DNA from: Faecalicatena sp. Marseille-Q4148
GTDB lineage: Bacteria; Bacillota; Clostridia; Lachnospirales; Lachnospiraceae
Length of the DNA: 64,000 nt
Assembly: GCA_018228665.1 (NCBI GenBank)
Contig: CP073692.1
Coordinates: forward strand, 310,001 to 374,000
Reading direction: 5' to 3'
A model generated the notes under the pieces. It searched no databases. It saw nothing but the letters and a program-made list of their open reading frames with translations, and had not been told where the DNA came from. Both the position numbers and the translations under genes were made by a program. Shown here in pieces: positions 1 to 9,425 of the stretch; position 1 is the first letter of the stretch, and each line of letters begins with the position of its first letter.

Positions 1-483
1 GTATGTCCATATCCGCTGCATATTGGTATTACAGAATCGGGAACTTTGTTGTCCGGTAATATCAAGTCTTCTGTTGGACTTGGAATTATGCTGTATCAGG
101 GACTTGGCGATACAATCCGGGTATCTCTCACAGGTGATCCGCTGGAAGAAATCAAGTCTGCCAAATTAATCTTAAAGACATTGGGGCTTCGCAAAGGCGG
201 GATTGAAGTGGTATCCTGTCCGACTTGCGGGAGAACAAAGATTGATCTGATAGGACTGGCAAATCAGGTAGAAACAATGGTGGCAGATATTCCTCTTGAT
301 ATTAAAGTAGCTGTAATGGGCTGCGTTGTGAATGGACCGGGAGAGGCGAGAGAGGCTGATATTGGAATTGCCGGTGGAATTGGTGAAGGGCTTCTGATCA
401 AAAAAGGCGAGGTTATCAAAAAAGTAAAAGAGGAAGAACTTTTAAGCACACTGCGCGAAGAATTATTAAATTGGAAGGGATAG
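1..483 (+). CDS. ispG: 4-hydroxy-3-methylbut-2-enyl diphosphate synthase (flavodoxin), C-terminal part
   Basis: This is the 3' end of ispG (gcpE). The frame is open from base 1, and the visible protein begins VCPYPLHIGITE, so the true start lies left of the window. IspG reductively opens methylerythritol cyclodiphosphate in the MEP isoprenoid pathway with a [4Fe-4S] cluster. The cluster-binding Cys motifs of the C-terminal domain are present (CPTCGR and GCVVNGPGEA), followed by the usual glycine-rich ADIGIAGGIGEG stretch. The stop at 481-483 lies three bases before the polC start, so the two are probably co-transcribed, as is common in clostridia. Identification is firm; only the N-terminal barrel is missing. 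Confidence 0.95.
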   Translation, partial: VCPYPLHIGITESGTLLSGNIKSSVGLGIMLYQGLGDTIRVSLTGDPLEEIKSAKLILKTLGLRKGGIEVVSCPTCGRTKIDLIGLANQVETMVADIPLDIKVAVMGCVVNGPGEAREADIGIAGGIGEGLLIKKGEVIKKVKEEELLSTLREELLNWKG

Positions 484-486
484 AAT

Positions 487-3400
487 ATGGGAAAACTTTT
501 TTTCGATGTATTTCCGACATTAAAGACAGATGAAGAGCGAAGGATGCTGTTTCAGGAAACAGAAGTAGAGAAGGTGACGACAAATTCAGCAAGATCGTAT
601 CTGAAGGTTGATATGAGCAGCCGGCATCTTATTCCGAAAAAGGATATTTATCAGATGGAGCGGGCCATCAAAGAGCAGCTTTTTGCGCGTACACCGATTG
701 AAATCAGAATCAGAGAGTCTTTTTATCTGTCTGAGCAGTATACACCGGAAAATCTTTTTCGTGAATATCGGGAGAGTATTTTCTGGGAATTGCGGCAGAA
801 AAGTCAGATTGAATACAGTATGCTGCAAAATGCGAAGTGCAGTTTTGAGGGAAAAGATGTGATGTGTCTCGGATTAGAAGATACTGTTGTAGCCAAAGGA
901 AAAAAAGATGAGATGGTATCGTATCTGACAGAAGTATTTACCGGTCGATGCCATATTCCGCTCAACATTCGCATAGAGTACCGCAAACCGAAAGAAAGTA
1001 AAATGAAGAAATTCAATGAACTGCAGCTGCAGCAGGAAGTAGAAGTTATTATGAAGCATAATGCCTCTTTAGTTAAGAGTCAGGAGGAACTCAGAGAAGA
1101 GGAGAGTCAAAAGAAAGAAAAACTTTCTGCTGAAAAAAGCAGGAAAAATGACAAGAAACCGGAAACATCGAACGGCAATCCAGATACCGGGAAGAAAACT
1201 TCAGAAGAAAAGAAAGAATTCAGGAAAGAGTTTAAGAGAAATTATGCACCTTTGAAACGAGATGACGATCCGAATTTGATTTATGGACGAAATTTTGATG
1301 ATGAGACGATTGAACTAAAAGAAGTAACGGGAGAAATGGGTGAAATCACATTCCGGGGAAAAGTTATCCAGTTTGATACGCGGGAAATCCGGAATGAGAA
1401 AACAATCATTATGTTTGCCGTAACAGATTTTACGGACACGATCATGGTAAAAATGTTTGCCAGAAATGAACATCTTCCGGAGTTACTTGGTGAAATTAAA
1501 AAAGGTGTTTTCTTAAAAATTAAAGGTGTGACTACCATTGATAAATTTGATAACGAGCTGACGATCGGATCTGTGACCGGAATTAAAAAGGCGCAGGATT
1601 TCACGGTAAGCCGAATGGATACGGCGCCAGAGAAACGAGTAGAACTTCATTGTCATACGAAAATGAGTGATATGGATGGGGTATCAGAAGTACAGGATCT
1701 TGTGAAGCGGGCACATGACTGGGGACATAAGGCAATTGCCATTACGGATCATGGAGTTGTGCAGGCGTTCCCGGACGCGAATCATTTTATCGAAAAGCTA
1801 GAGAAAGATGATCCATTTAAAGTTATTTATGGTGTAGAAGGGTATCTGGTGGATGATCTTATGAAAATTGTAGAGCGGGCAAAAGACCAGACACTGGAGG
1901 ATACCTATGTTGTCTTTGATATTGAGACGACAGGATTTAGCTCTGTGCAGGATCGGATCATTGAAATAGGTGCGGTAAAAGTAGAACATGGTGAGATTAC
2001 GGAGCATTTCAGTGAATTTGTGAATCCGGGAATTCCGATTCCTTATCGAATTACCCAATTGACCAGTATCACAGATGAAATGGTCATGAATGCACCGGGA
2101 ATAGAGATAATTCTGCCCAAATTTCTGGAATTTGCGGAAGGGGCAGTACTTGTAGCCCATAATGCCGGATTTGATGTGGGATTTATCGAACAGAACTGCA
2201 GGAATATGGAACTAAGTACAGACTTTACTTATGTAGATACAGTGGCACTTGCCAGAGTGTTGTTGCCGACACTGTCAAAGTATAAATTGGATACGGTGGC
2301 AAAGGCATTGAATGTATCTCTTCTGAACCACCATCGGGCGGTAGATGATGCAAAAGCAACATCAGAAATTTTTGTGAAATTTATTGAAATGCTGAAAGAG
2401 CGGGGCATTCATACACTGCAGGAAGTAAATGCTTTCGGGGATCTGAATCCTGATTCCATTAAAAAGCTTCCGACATACCATGTAATTATTCTGGCGCAGA
2501 ATGATGTGGGGAGAGTAAATCTTTATCGGTTGATTTCCATGTCCCATTTGAAATACTATAACCGCCGTCCGCGAATTCCCAAAAGTGAATTGAACCGATA
2601 CCGGGAAGGACTTCTTGTGGGAAGTGCCTGTGAGGCGGGCGAACTATATCGGGCACTCCTTGATAATCGTTCCGAAGAACAGATTGCAAAGATTGTAGAT
2701 TTCTATGATTATTTGGAAATACAGCCGGTAGGAAACAATATGTTTATGATTGACAGCGAACGTATTTCCGGTATTCAATCAGTGGAAGATATTAGAAATG
2801 TAAACCGCAAGATTGTAAAACTGGGAGAGAAGTTCCAAAAACCGGTTGCGGCAACATGCGATGTCCATTTTATGGATCCGGAAGATGAGGTATACCGGAG
2901 GATTATTATGGCAGGAAAGGGGTTCCAGGATGCGGATGAGCAGGCGCCGCTGTATCTTCATACGACAGAAGAAATGCTGGAGGAATTTTCTTATCTCGGT
3001 TCTGAGAAGGCGTACGAGGTTGTGATTACCAATCCTAACCGGATTGCAGATCAGATTGAAAAAATATCTCCGGTGCGCCCGGATAAATGTCCTCCGGTTA
3101 TTCTGGATTCGGACAAAACTTTGCGGAAGATTTGTTATGATAAAGCACATTCCATGTACGGCGAAGAGCTTCCGGAGATTGTAACAGAGCGGCTGGAGCG
3201 TGAGCTGAATTCAATTATTTCCAATGGGTTTGCCGTAATGTATATCATTGCGCAGAAATTAGTATGGAAATCGAATGATGACGGCTATCTTGTAGGTTCG
3301 CGAGGATCAGTTGGTTCTTCCTTTGTAGCTACGATGGCAGGAATTACAGAAGTAAATCCGCTTAGTCCTCATTACTATTGCAAAAACTGTCATTTCAGTG

Positions 3401-5016
3401 ATTTTACATCAGAAGAAGTCCGTGCTTATGCCGGAGGCTGTGGATGGGATATGCCGGACCGTGCCTGTCCGGTTTGCGGGGAAATGCTCGTAAAAGACGG
3501 ATTTGATATTCCATTTGAAACGTTCCTGGGATTTAAAGGAAATAAAGAGCCGGATATTGATTTGAATTTCTCCGGCGATTATCAGAGTAACGCGCATAAA
3601 TATACCGAGGTTATTTTCGGAGACGGACAGACGTTCCGGGCAGGAACTATCGGAACACTGGCAGAAAAAACAGCGTATGGTTATGTCAAAAACTACTATG
3701 AGGAACGGGGAAACCGTAAACGACGCTGTGAGATTGAGCGGATTGTAGGGGGCTGTACCGGAATCCGCCGCAGTACCGGACAGCATCCGGGTGGAATCAT
3801 TGTGCTTCCCTTTGGGGAAGATATTAATTCATTTACACCGGTGCAGCATCCGGCAAATGATATGACAACAGATATTATAACGACACATTTTGATTATCAT
3901 TCCATTGACCACAACTTGTTGAAACTGGATATTCTCGGACATGATGATCCGACAATGATCAAAATGCTGGAAGAGTTAGTAGAACAGCTGACAGGGAAAC
4001 CGTTTGATGCACAGCAGATTAAACTGGATGATCCGGGGGTTATGTCGCTGTTTGCAGATACCAGTGCGCTTGGAATCAAACCGGAAGACATTGGAGGCTG
4101 TCCGGTTGGCTGTCTCGGAATTCCGGAGTTTGGGACAGACTTTGTTATTCAGATGGTAGTGGACACCAAACCCAAAACACTGTCTGATCTGATCCGGATT
4201 TCAGGTCTTTCTCATGGTACGGATGTTTGGCTTGGAAATGCCCAGACATTAATCGAAGAAGGCAAAGCGACAATTTCTACGGCAATCTGTACCAGGGATG
4301 ATATTATGACTTATCTGATCGGAAAAGGGCTTGACAGTGAGGAGTCCTTCACGATTATGGAACGGGTGCGAAAAGGAGCTGTCGCAAAGGGAAAATGTAA
4401 AGAATGGCCGGAATTCAAAAAAGATATGCAAGATCACAATGTTCCGGACTGGTATATCTGGTCTTGTGAAAAGATTAAATATATGTTCCCGAAAGCCCAT
4501 GCCGCAGCGTATGTCATGATGGCATATCGCATTGCTTATTGTAAAGTCAACTATCCGCTTGCCTATTATGCCGCATATTTTAGTATCCGTGCCTCTGCGT
4601 TCTCCTATGAATTAATGTGCCAGGGGAAAGACCGGCTTGAGTTTTATATAAAAGACTATAAGAAACGGTCAGATTCTCTGACGCAAAAGGAACAGGCTAC
4701 GTTAAAAGATATGAAAATTGTACAGGAAATGTATGCAAGAGGATTTGAATTCCTGCCGCTTGATCTGTATCGGGCGAAAGCAACAAAATTTCAGATCATA
4801 GACGGGAAACTGATGCCGCCGCTGTCTTCTATTGAAGGAATGGGAGATAAAGCTGCAGAAGCTGTGGAAGTAGCGTCTATGGATGGGCCATATTTGTCCA
4901 AAGATGATTTCCGTCAAAGGACGAAAGTCAGCAAGACGGTTATTGACTTGATGGATGAATTTGGTGTATTTGGAGATCTGCCCGAAACAAATCAGCTTTC
5001 GATTTTTGATTTTTAG
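487..5016 (+). CDS. polC: DNA polymerase III, PolC-type alpha subunit
   Basis: This 1509-aa protein is the full-length Gram-positive replicative polymerase with built-in proofreading. Domains in order are an N-terminal domain with a charged linker (about residues 190-260), an OB fold (about 285-370), a PHP domain opening with ELHCHTKMSDMDG near residue 385 and split by an inserted DEDD 3'-5' exonuclease (VFDIETTGF near 475), then the C-family polymerase core with PDIDLNFSG near 1021. The extreme C-terminus ends in QLSIFDF, which looks like a beta-clamp binding motif. The ATG at 487 follows GGAAGGGA closely. A strong hairpin terminator follows the gene. PolC is typical of low-GC Firmicutes, which supports the taxonomic assignment. 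Confidence 0.97.
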   Translation: MGKLFFDVFPTLKTDEERRMLFQETEVEKVTTNSARSYLKVDMSSRHLIPKKDIYQMERAIKEQLFARTPIEIRIRESFYLSEQYTPENLFREYRESIFWELRQKSQIEYSMLQNAKCSFEGKDVMCLGLEDTVVAKGKKDEMVSYLTEVFTGRCHIPLNIRIEYRKPKESKMKKFNELQLQQEVEVIMKHNASLVKSQEELREEESQKKEKLSAEKSRKNDKKPETSNGNPDTGKKTSEEKKEFRKEFKRNYAPLKRDDDPNLIYGRNFDDETIELKEVTGEMGEITFRGKVIQFDTREIRNEKTIIMFAVTDFTDTIMVKMFARNEHLPELLGEIKKGVFLKIKGVTTIDKFDNELTIGSVTGIKKAQDFTVSRMDTAPEKRVELHCHTKMSDMDGVSEVQDLVKRAHDWGHKAIAITDHGVVQAFPDANHFIEKLEKDDPFKVIYGVEGYLVDDLMKIVERAKDQTLEDTYVVFDIETTGFSSVQDRIIEIGAVKVEHGEITEHFSEFVNPGIPIPYRITQLTSITDEMVMNAPGIEIILPKFLEFAEGAVLVAHNAGFDVGFIEQNCRNMELSTDFTYVDTVALARVLLPTLSKYKLDTVAKALNVSLLNHHRAVDDAKATSEIFVKFIEMLKERGIHTLQEVNAFGDLNPDSIKKLPTYHVIILAQNDVGRVNLYRLISMSHLKYYNRRPRIPKSELNRYREGLLVGSACEAGELYRALLDNRSEEQIAKIVDFYDYLEIQPVGNNMFMIDSERISGIQSVEDIRNVNRKIVKLGEKFQKPVAATCDVHFMDPEDEVYRRIIMAGKGFQDADEQAPLYLHTTEEMLEEFSYLGSEKAYEVVITNPNRIADQIEKISPVRPDKCPPVILDSDKTLRKICYDKAHSMYGEELPEIVTERLERELNSIISNGFAVMYIIAQKLVWKSNDDGYLVGSRGSVGSSFVATMAGITEVNPLSPHYYCKNCHFSDFTSEEVRAYAGGCGWDMPDRACPVCGEMLVKDGFDIPFETFLGFKGNKEPDIDLNFSGDYQSNAHKYTEVIFGDGQTFRAGTIGTLAEKTAYGYVKNYYEERGNRKRRCEIERIVGGCTGIRRSTGQHPGGIIVLPFGEDINSFTPVQHPANDMTTDIITTHFDYHSIDHNLLKLDILGHDDPTMIKMLEELVEQLTGKPFDAQQIKLDDPGVMSLFADTSALGIKPEDIGGCPVGCLGIPEFGTDFVIQMVVDTKPKTLSDLIRISGLSHGTDVWLGNAQTLIEEGKATISTAICTRDDIMTYLIGKGLDSEESFTIMERVRKGAVAKGKCKEWPEFKKDMQDHNVPDWYIWSCEKIKYMFPKAHAAAYVMMAYRIAYCKVNYPLAYYAAYFSIRASAFSYELMCQGKDRLEFYIKDYKKRSDSLTQKEQATLKDMKIVQEMYARGFEFLPLDLYRAKATKFQIIDGKLMPPLSSIEGMGDKAAEAVEVASMDGPYLSKDDFRQRTKVSKTVIDLMDEFGVFGDLPETNQLSIFDF

Positions 5017-5106
5017 CGATAGGATAAAAGTTTGCTCCGGGAACTTCGGAAGAAATTGAAAAGAGCTGCAGAAAAACTTTCAGAAAGATTTTCAGAAAGT
5101 GGTAAA

Positions 5107-5131
5107 GGGAACCGAAAACCGGTTCCCTTTT
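5107..5131 (+). terminator. Rho-independent terminator after polC
   Basis: GGGAACC and GGTTCCC arms, with inner bases that extend the stem, are followed by TTTT about 90 bases after the polC stop. No other gene lies between. Confidence 0.8.
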
Positions 5132-5228
5132 AATCTTCATTTAATTATTCCTTAATTCTTTTCGGTATATATAGTTAGCAATATAATTATAATACATCAG
5201 CACGAAAAAAGGCACATCAAATATTAGA

Positions 5229-5429
5229 TTATAATTTTACTACGTTTGTAGCCTGTGGTCCTTTAGCACCTTCTGTGACTTCAAATTCAACTGCCTGACC
5301 TTCTTCTAAAGACTTGAATCCGTCAGAAGCGATTCCGCTGTAGTGAACAAATACGTCATTGCCAGCCTCGTCAGAGATGAATCCGTAGCCCTTCTGGTTG
5401 TTAAACCATTTTACTGTACCTGTGCTCAT
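5229..5429 (-). CDS. Cold-shock protein, CspA family
   Basis: This 66-aa single cold-shock domain binds single-stranded RNA/DNA and acts as an RNA chaperone. Both RNA-binding motifs are present: KGYGFI (RNP1-like, near residue 13) and DVFVHYSGI (RNP2-like, near 25). It begins [10 protein letters not shown], the standard Csp opening. The ATG is preceded on the minus strand by GGAGGTAACCTC. It is encoded alone, opposite to polC and divergent from the hydrolase gene at 5675. A weak TTGACT box (5503-5508) may be its -35 element, but I see no convincing -10, so its promoter is not assigned. Confidence 0.95.
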   Translation of the reverse strand: MSTGTVKWFNNQKGYGFISDEAGNDVFVHYSGIASDGFKSLEEGQAVEFEVTEGAKGPQATNVVKL

Positions 5430-5607
5430 GAGGTTACCTCCATTAATAATAAAATAAGTTTATAAAAAACTGTAAATCAAGGCTATCACAATTTTATAAA
5501 AAAGTCAAATACATTTTTTCGACAGATATTTGTGAAAACTGCTGAGTAAAAATGTTAGGATTTCCTTAAGAAGAAATAAAATTTACAAAAAAATGAAATA
5601 GATTTTG

Positions 5608-5645
5608 TACAAATAGTTGTATCTCATTTTTAGATGTTTTATAAT
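5608..5645 (+). promoter_or_regulatory. Promoter of the alpha/beta hydrolase gene, with a small palindrome over the -35
   Basis: TTGTAT (5617-5622), a 17-bp spacer and TATAAT (5640-5645) lie 30 bases upstream of the start. A short inverted repeat, TACAA-ATAG-TTGTA (5608-5621), overlaps the -35 box and could be an operator. No cognate regulator is adjacent. Confidence 0.6.
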
Positions 5646-5674
5646 ACAAAAATGTTGAGAGGGGAAGGTTTTGC

Positions 5675-6649
5675 ATGAAAGGGGAGATATTTATGCAAAA
5701 AATACCAAAACCATTGTTAAAAGCAATGCTGAGAGTTTCTGCATATAGAATGAAGCGGCAGGAGAAGAAGCGCTTTCAAGCTGCTGTTTTGGAGGATACT
5801 TGTTCGGTGCAGCGGGATATTTGTTACGAAAAAGGGAAAAGTAAGGGACATTTGCTGGACATTTATGAGAATGGTTCGGGACAGAAGAGAAGTCCGCTTA
5901 TCATTTACATTCATGGCGGAGGATTATTTTGCGGTGATAAGATCCGGGGAGAAGCCTTTTGCCGTACATTGGCAGAGAAAGGAAATATTGTCGTGTCAAT
6001 CAATTACCGCCTGATACCGGAAGTGACTTTTCCGGAACAGATCGGAGATATTCTATCTGCTTTTCGGTGGATCGATCAACATCAGGGAAGGCTTGGGTAT
6101 GATCCGCAGGCAGTATTTGTAACAGGAGACTGGGCAGGAGCGCTTCTTGCCGTATATGCGGCAGCAGTAAACCAGAATCAAATGTTGGCTGACTTATTAA
6201 AACTGCGGGGAACCAGACTTAAGATTCAGGCGCTGGGGCTGATTTCAGGAATGTTTTATTTCTATCAGCGCAACAGAATCGGAAGAATGTACTCGCTGCT
6301 TTTTGGAAATCATTACAAAGAAGTTCCTTATCTGTCATATATGAAACCGCACAATCTTTTGGAGAAATGTTCGATTCCGCCTTGCTATCTTGTGACAAGC
6401 GAGGAAGATATGCTGAAAGAATCTACGAAAGCATTTAGCGCGGAACTGGAGAAACGGGGGATTCCGCATCAAATGCACTGTTGGGACAGAGGAGAGAAAG
6501 GTACACTTGGAAAAACATTCTGCGTGCTGCATCCGGAATGGAAAGAGAGCGCACAGACAATCGAAGAAATGTTGGAATATTTTAAACTGTGTCAAAAGCG
6601 ATCGGAACCGACGCAGATAGAATTGGAATACAGCAGAAGCGTCATTTAG
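5675..6649 (+). CDS. Alpha/beta hydrolase of the hormone-sensitive-lipase/esterase type, nucleophile replaced
   Basis: This 324-aa protein has the alpha/beta-hydrolase layout of the carboxylesterase/HSL family. The oxyanion-hole motif HGGGLFCGD lies near residue 78. The nucleophile-elbow position reads GDWAGA near residue 151, the acid region is VTSEEDMLK, and the His region is CVLHPEW. In active relatives the elbow reads GDSAGG; here the codon at 6131-6133 is TGG (Trp153) where Ser is expected. A one-base change from TCG would explain it. Reading frame and length are otherwise intact, so the protein may be a catalytically dead or repurposed member. Two starts are plausible: ATG 5675 (after GAGGGGAAGG) and ATG 5693 (after AAAGGGGAG). 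The promoter and terminator suggest a one-gene transcript. Confidence 0.8.
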   Translation: MKGEIFMQKIPKPLLKAMLRVSAYRMKRQEKKRFQAAVLEDTCSVQRDICYEKGKSKGHLLDIYENGSGQKRSPLIIYIHGGGLFCGDKIRGEAFCRTLAEKGNIVVSINYRLIPEVTFPEQIGDILSAFRWIDQHQGRLGYDPQAVFVTGDWAGALLAVYAAAVNQNQMLADLLKLRGTRLKIQALGLISGMFYFYQRNRIGRMYSLLFGNHYKEVPYLSYMKPHNLLEKCSIPPCYLVTSEEDMLKESTKAFSAELEKRGIPHQMHCWDRGEKGTLGKTFCVLHPEWKESAQTIEEMLEYFKLCQKRSEPTQIELEYSRSVI

Positions 6650-6669
6650 GACGCCCCTGCTGTATTTTT
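6627..6669 (+). terminator. Terminator overlapping the 3' end of the hydrolase gene
   Basis: AATACAGCAG (6627-6636) pairs with CTGCTGTATT (6657-6666), with an inner GCGTC/GACGC pair and a T run. The left arm lies inside the last codons of the CDS. It may also serve the convergent gene. Confidence 0.75.
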
Positions 6670-6695
6670 CATATCCAATAAATTTATTTTGAAAT

Positions 6696-7266
6696 TTATT
6701 TTACTGCCTTTTTGGCAAATGTTGTTGTGACGAGATCCTCATAAGGAACACGTTTTTCTAATTCACCGGCATCCAAAAGAATATCCTGAAGCAGCTCGAA
6801 GCTTTCTTTTTCAAAAATCAGATCGGCTTTCCAGGTACCTTGTTCATAGTAGCGGGTTACGATTGTCTGGACTGTTTTTAAGTCATTTTCAGGAAATTGA
6901 GGCTGGATAATTTCGGCAATTTCTTCCGGAGAATGGGTTTGGACATAATCCATGCCCTTTTGAAGTGCAGCAGTAAATCGCTGGATCAGATCAGTATTCT
7001 CTTTCAGATAACTTTTCTTTGCACAGAAAGCAGTATATGGAATATAGCCGCTGTCTTTGCCAAGTGAAGCTACAACATATCCTTTTTGCTCGGATTCAAG
7101 TGAAGTTGCACCAGGCTCAAACTCTACCGTAAAATCGCCATTTCCTCCGGCAAAGGCAGCAGCAGTAGAGCCAAAATCAATGCTTTGGTCAATCGTCAGG
7201 TCATTTTGCGGATGAATTCCATTCTGTTTTAGAATATACTCAAAAACCATTTCCGGCATGCCACCT
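6696..7266 (-). pseudogene. ABC transporter substrate-binding protein (SsuA/THI5-like), 3' part cut off by the integrated element
   Basis: This encodes the C-terminal ~187 residues of a periplasmic-type substrate-binding protein, starting in frame at MPEMVFEYILKQNGI. The N-terminal 159 residues, with signal peptide, are at 11922-12398. Joined at the shared GCCACCT they give ...GGRKGG-MPEMVFEYI..., about 346 aa, the normal length for an NMT1/THI5/SsuA-like binding protein. Proteins of this fold bind small organic nutrients such as thiamine pyrimidines or sulfonates; the ligand here cannot be read from sequence. A GTG at 7272-7274 could start a fragment, but it has no signal peptide. No permease or ATPase genes lie next to it. 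Confidence 0.9.
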
Positions 7267-9189
7267 ATCGCCACTATTACAATGTAAATAATTGTTCGAT
7301 AATTGTTCAGAAGTCATTTGAGTCGGCAACTCCGGCAGATATTGATGCATCAATACCGTAATCTCTTCTTTTGTTTTCACAATATTGTAAGGTTTCAGCG
7401 GATTATCCGTATCTTCCCAAATTCCCAATTCTTTCATCAAATTGATATAAGGTAAGATACTTTGTTTCGTTTTCTTAAATCCCAATGCTGTGATATGTTC
7501 TGACAAGTATTTTGCAGATGTATATCCACGTTCATCTTCTATAATCAGCTTCATTACAAGAGCGATTACAGTATTTTCCCGGCGATTCATCTCATCAGCA
7601 GGACTGTAATTGATTAAATCAGACAAACCATATTTTAAAGTGATTTCCGGCATTCCCTCTTTATCTACGTCAATTCTCTCAATCAACAGTTCAATATCTC
7701 TTCGGTCAAGAGTTCCACCTGCAATGATTTTATCAACTACATCCAATGCATTTCTCAATTTGTCCTTTACATCCGGTGTTTCTATAGTAGTTTCGTTCAG
7801 TTCTTTTTCCTGTATCTCCAAACCATGAATCTGCGCCAGTAGATCCTTTTGCATAGAATCATAGGTTTCATGGATCAAATCCTCATTTTCAGATGCTATG
7901 GATAAATCTTTTATTTTTTGTGTTAAAAGTACCTTCAGTTGATTTTTTCGGTTTTGAATTTCTTCCTGAATGTCCTGTCGTTTTTCTGCCAGCGTTTTCT
8001 TTTCTGCCTCAAAGTCCCTCATATCATATGTGGAAATTACTTCACAAAGCGCTTCTCTGCACAGTTTAATATAATTCAGCACATCTTCCATCAAATCATT
8101 TTCCTCAATCAGATGCGCTTTCTCACAATACCGCCTGCCTTTCGTATTATAGGTAGTACAAATATAATATTTTCTTTCTCTGCTGGATGTTTGACGCTTA
8201 ATCGGTGTCAAACGACTTCCACAATCTTTACAAAACAAACAGCTTCCAAAAGGATTGGGAATTTCTGAACCGATCCATTCCCCCCTGCTTCCACGATAAT
8301 TCGTGCGATTACGCTTTTCCTTTAATTCCTGTACAAGAGAAAAAGTGGCTTTATCAATAATTGCCGGATGATGATCTTCAAAAATACACTGTTCTTCTTT
8401 TGGAACACGTTTATCCTTTCCATGTACTGTATTTCTGGCACGTTTTCTCAAACGAAAAGTTCCAATGTAAAAATCATTATCTAATAATTCCTTCACCATA
8501 CTGTCAGACCAAATGGTTGCAACTTTCTTTTTGCTTATGCGACCTTCTTCAATTTCTCGCTCTCGCTGTACCATAGAAGGCGTTGGGATACCCTGATCGG
8601 TCAAATAATTTGCTATTTTGCGATAACCGGATCCTGAGATATAAAGATCGTAAATCATTTTGATAAATTCTGCCTCTTTGGGAACGATTTTGATGATACT
8701 TTTGTCTTTCGTATCCCGACAATATCCGAAAGGCGGTTTTGTCATAAGAGTGCCTTCTTTTTGTCTGGCTCCGATCGCTCTTTTGATTTTCTTACTGGTA
8801 TCTTTTACATAACGCTCATTGAACCATGTTTTAATTCCAATGGTGTCGTCGGTGGAATCGAAAGAATCGTAATTATCATCAATGACAATGAGATGTTTTT
8901 CCCGTTCCTGAAATTCATCCAAAAGCAAAAGAACCTTCGCATTATGTCTGCCAAGACGCGAGAAATCTTTCACATATACGGTATCAATATCTTTATCCAA
9001 ATCAGCCATCATCTGCCTAAACCCCGGTCTGTCAAAAATATAACCGGATACTCCGTCATCTTCATACCATCGGTCAATAACCATTCCATGGTCAGATGCA
9101 TACTGATTGATAATTAATTTCTGATTTTCTATAGAAACATAATTTCGCTTATCGTCATCTCTTGAAAGACGCACATATCCAGCATTCAT
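7240..9189 (-). CDS. Large serine recombinase (site-specific integrase) of the integrated element
   Basis: This 649-aa protein has a resolvase catalytic domain at the N-terminus (AGYVRLSRDD, nucleophile probably Ser9; DFSRLGR near residue 75). It continues with the 'recombinase' DNA-binding domain (PPFGYC, about 150-260), a zinc ribbon (CLFCKDCGSRL with later YYIC and RYC cysteines) and a long charged coiled coil. It catalyses integration and excision between attP and attB. Its ATG overlaps the stop of the preceding 66-aa gene. The last codons lie outside the element: after ...GDRW the reading frame crosses the core and uses host bases to end HAGNGF. In the excised circle the same frame would continue into the right end and stop after about 20 different residues. 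Confidence 0.93.
   Translation of the reverse strand: MNAGYVRLSRDDDKRNYVSIENQKLIINQYASDHGMVIDRWYEDDGVSGYIFDRPGFRQMMADLDKDIDTVYVKDFSRLGRHNAKVLLLLDEFQEREKHLIVIDDNYDSFDSTDDTIGIKTWFNERYVKDTSKKIKRAIGARQKEGTLMTKPPFGYCRDTKDKSIIKIVPKEAEFIKMIYDLYISGSGYRKIANYLTDQGIPTPSMVQREREIEEGRISKKKVATIWSDSMVKELLDNDFYIGTFRLRKRARNTVHGKDKRVPKEEQCIFEDHHPAIIDKATFSLVQELKEKRNRTNYRGSRGEWIGSEIPNPFGSCLFCKDCGSRLTPIKRQTSSRERKYYICTTYNTKGRRYCEKAHLIEENDLMEDVLNYIKLCREALCEVISTYDMRDFEAEKKTLAEKRQDIQEEIQNRKNQLKVLLTQKIKDLSIASENEDLIHETYDSMQKDLLAQIHGLEIQEKELNETTIETPDVKDKLRNALDVVDKIIAGGTLDRRDIELLIERIDVDKEGMPEITLKYGLSDLINYSPADEMNRRENTVIALVMKLIIEDERGYTSAKYLSEHITALGFKKTKQSILPYINLMKELGIWEDTDNPLKPYNIVKTKEEITVLMHQYLPELPTQMTSEQLSNNYLHCNSGDRWHAGNGF
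7260..7289. other. Left attachment site of the integrated element
   Basis: The core GCCACCT (7260-7266) is followed on the element side by AATGTAAAT (7281-7289). The same 9 bp recur in inverted orientation at the right end (11902-11910), as expected for the arms of a serine-integrase attP split by integration. Confidence 0.75.
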
Positions 9190-9386
9190 GTTGTCGCCAT
9201 TTCTTTGATATGATTTCGGATCAACGCTTTTATTCCATTATGTATGTTTTTATCCGGCTGCCCGTCCGCAAACGTAACAACCCGAAAACCTATTTTCGTA
9301 TATTTCTCCTTATCAGCCTCAAAGTCTTCTGAAGATGTATAATCTGTTCGCCACAAGTAATATGTAGGTTTCTGCAGAGCCATCAC
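9186..9386 (-). CDS. Small hypothetical protein upstream of the recombinase
   Basis: This 66-aa protein (GTG at 9386, or ATG three bases downstream) is translationally coupled to the recombinase by a 4-bp TGA/ATG overlap at 9186-9189. The sequence is soluble and mixed-charge: it begins with MALQKPTYYLW, has a central GFRVVTFADG and ends IRNHIKEMATT. I do not recognise a named domain. Its fixed position directly before the integrase suggests a partner or regulator of recombination, for instance a directionality factor, but nothing in the sequence proves that. Confidence 0.65.
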   Translation of the reverse strand: MMALQKPTYYLWRTDYTSSEDFEADKEKYTKIGFRVVTFADGQPDKNIHNGIKALIRNHIKEMATT

Positions 9387-9425
9387 ACTCTTTCTATTTC
9401 TGATGTCTATACTAAGATATAAACA

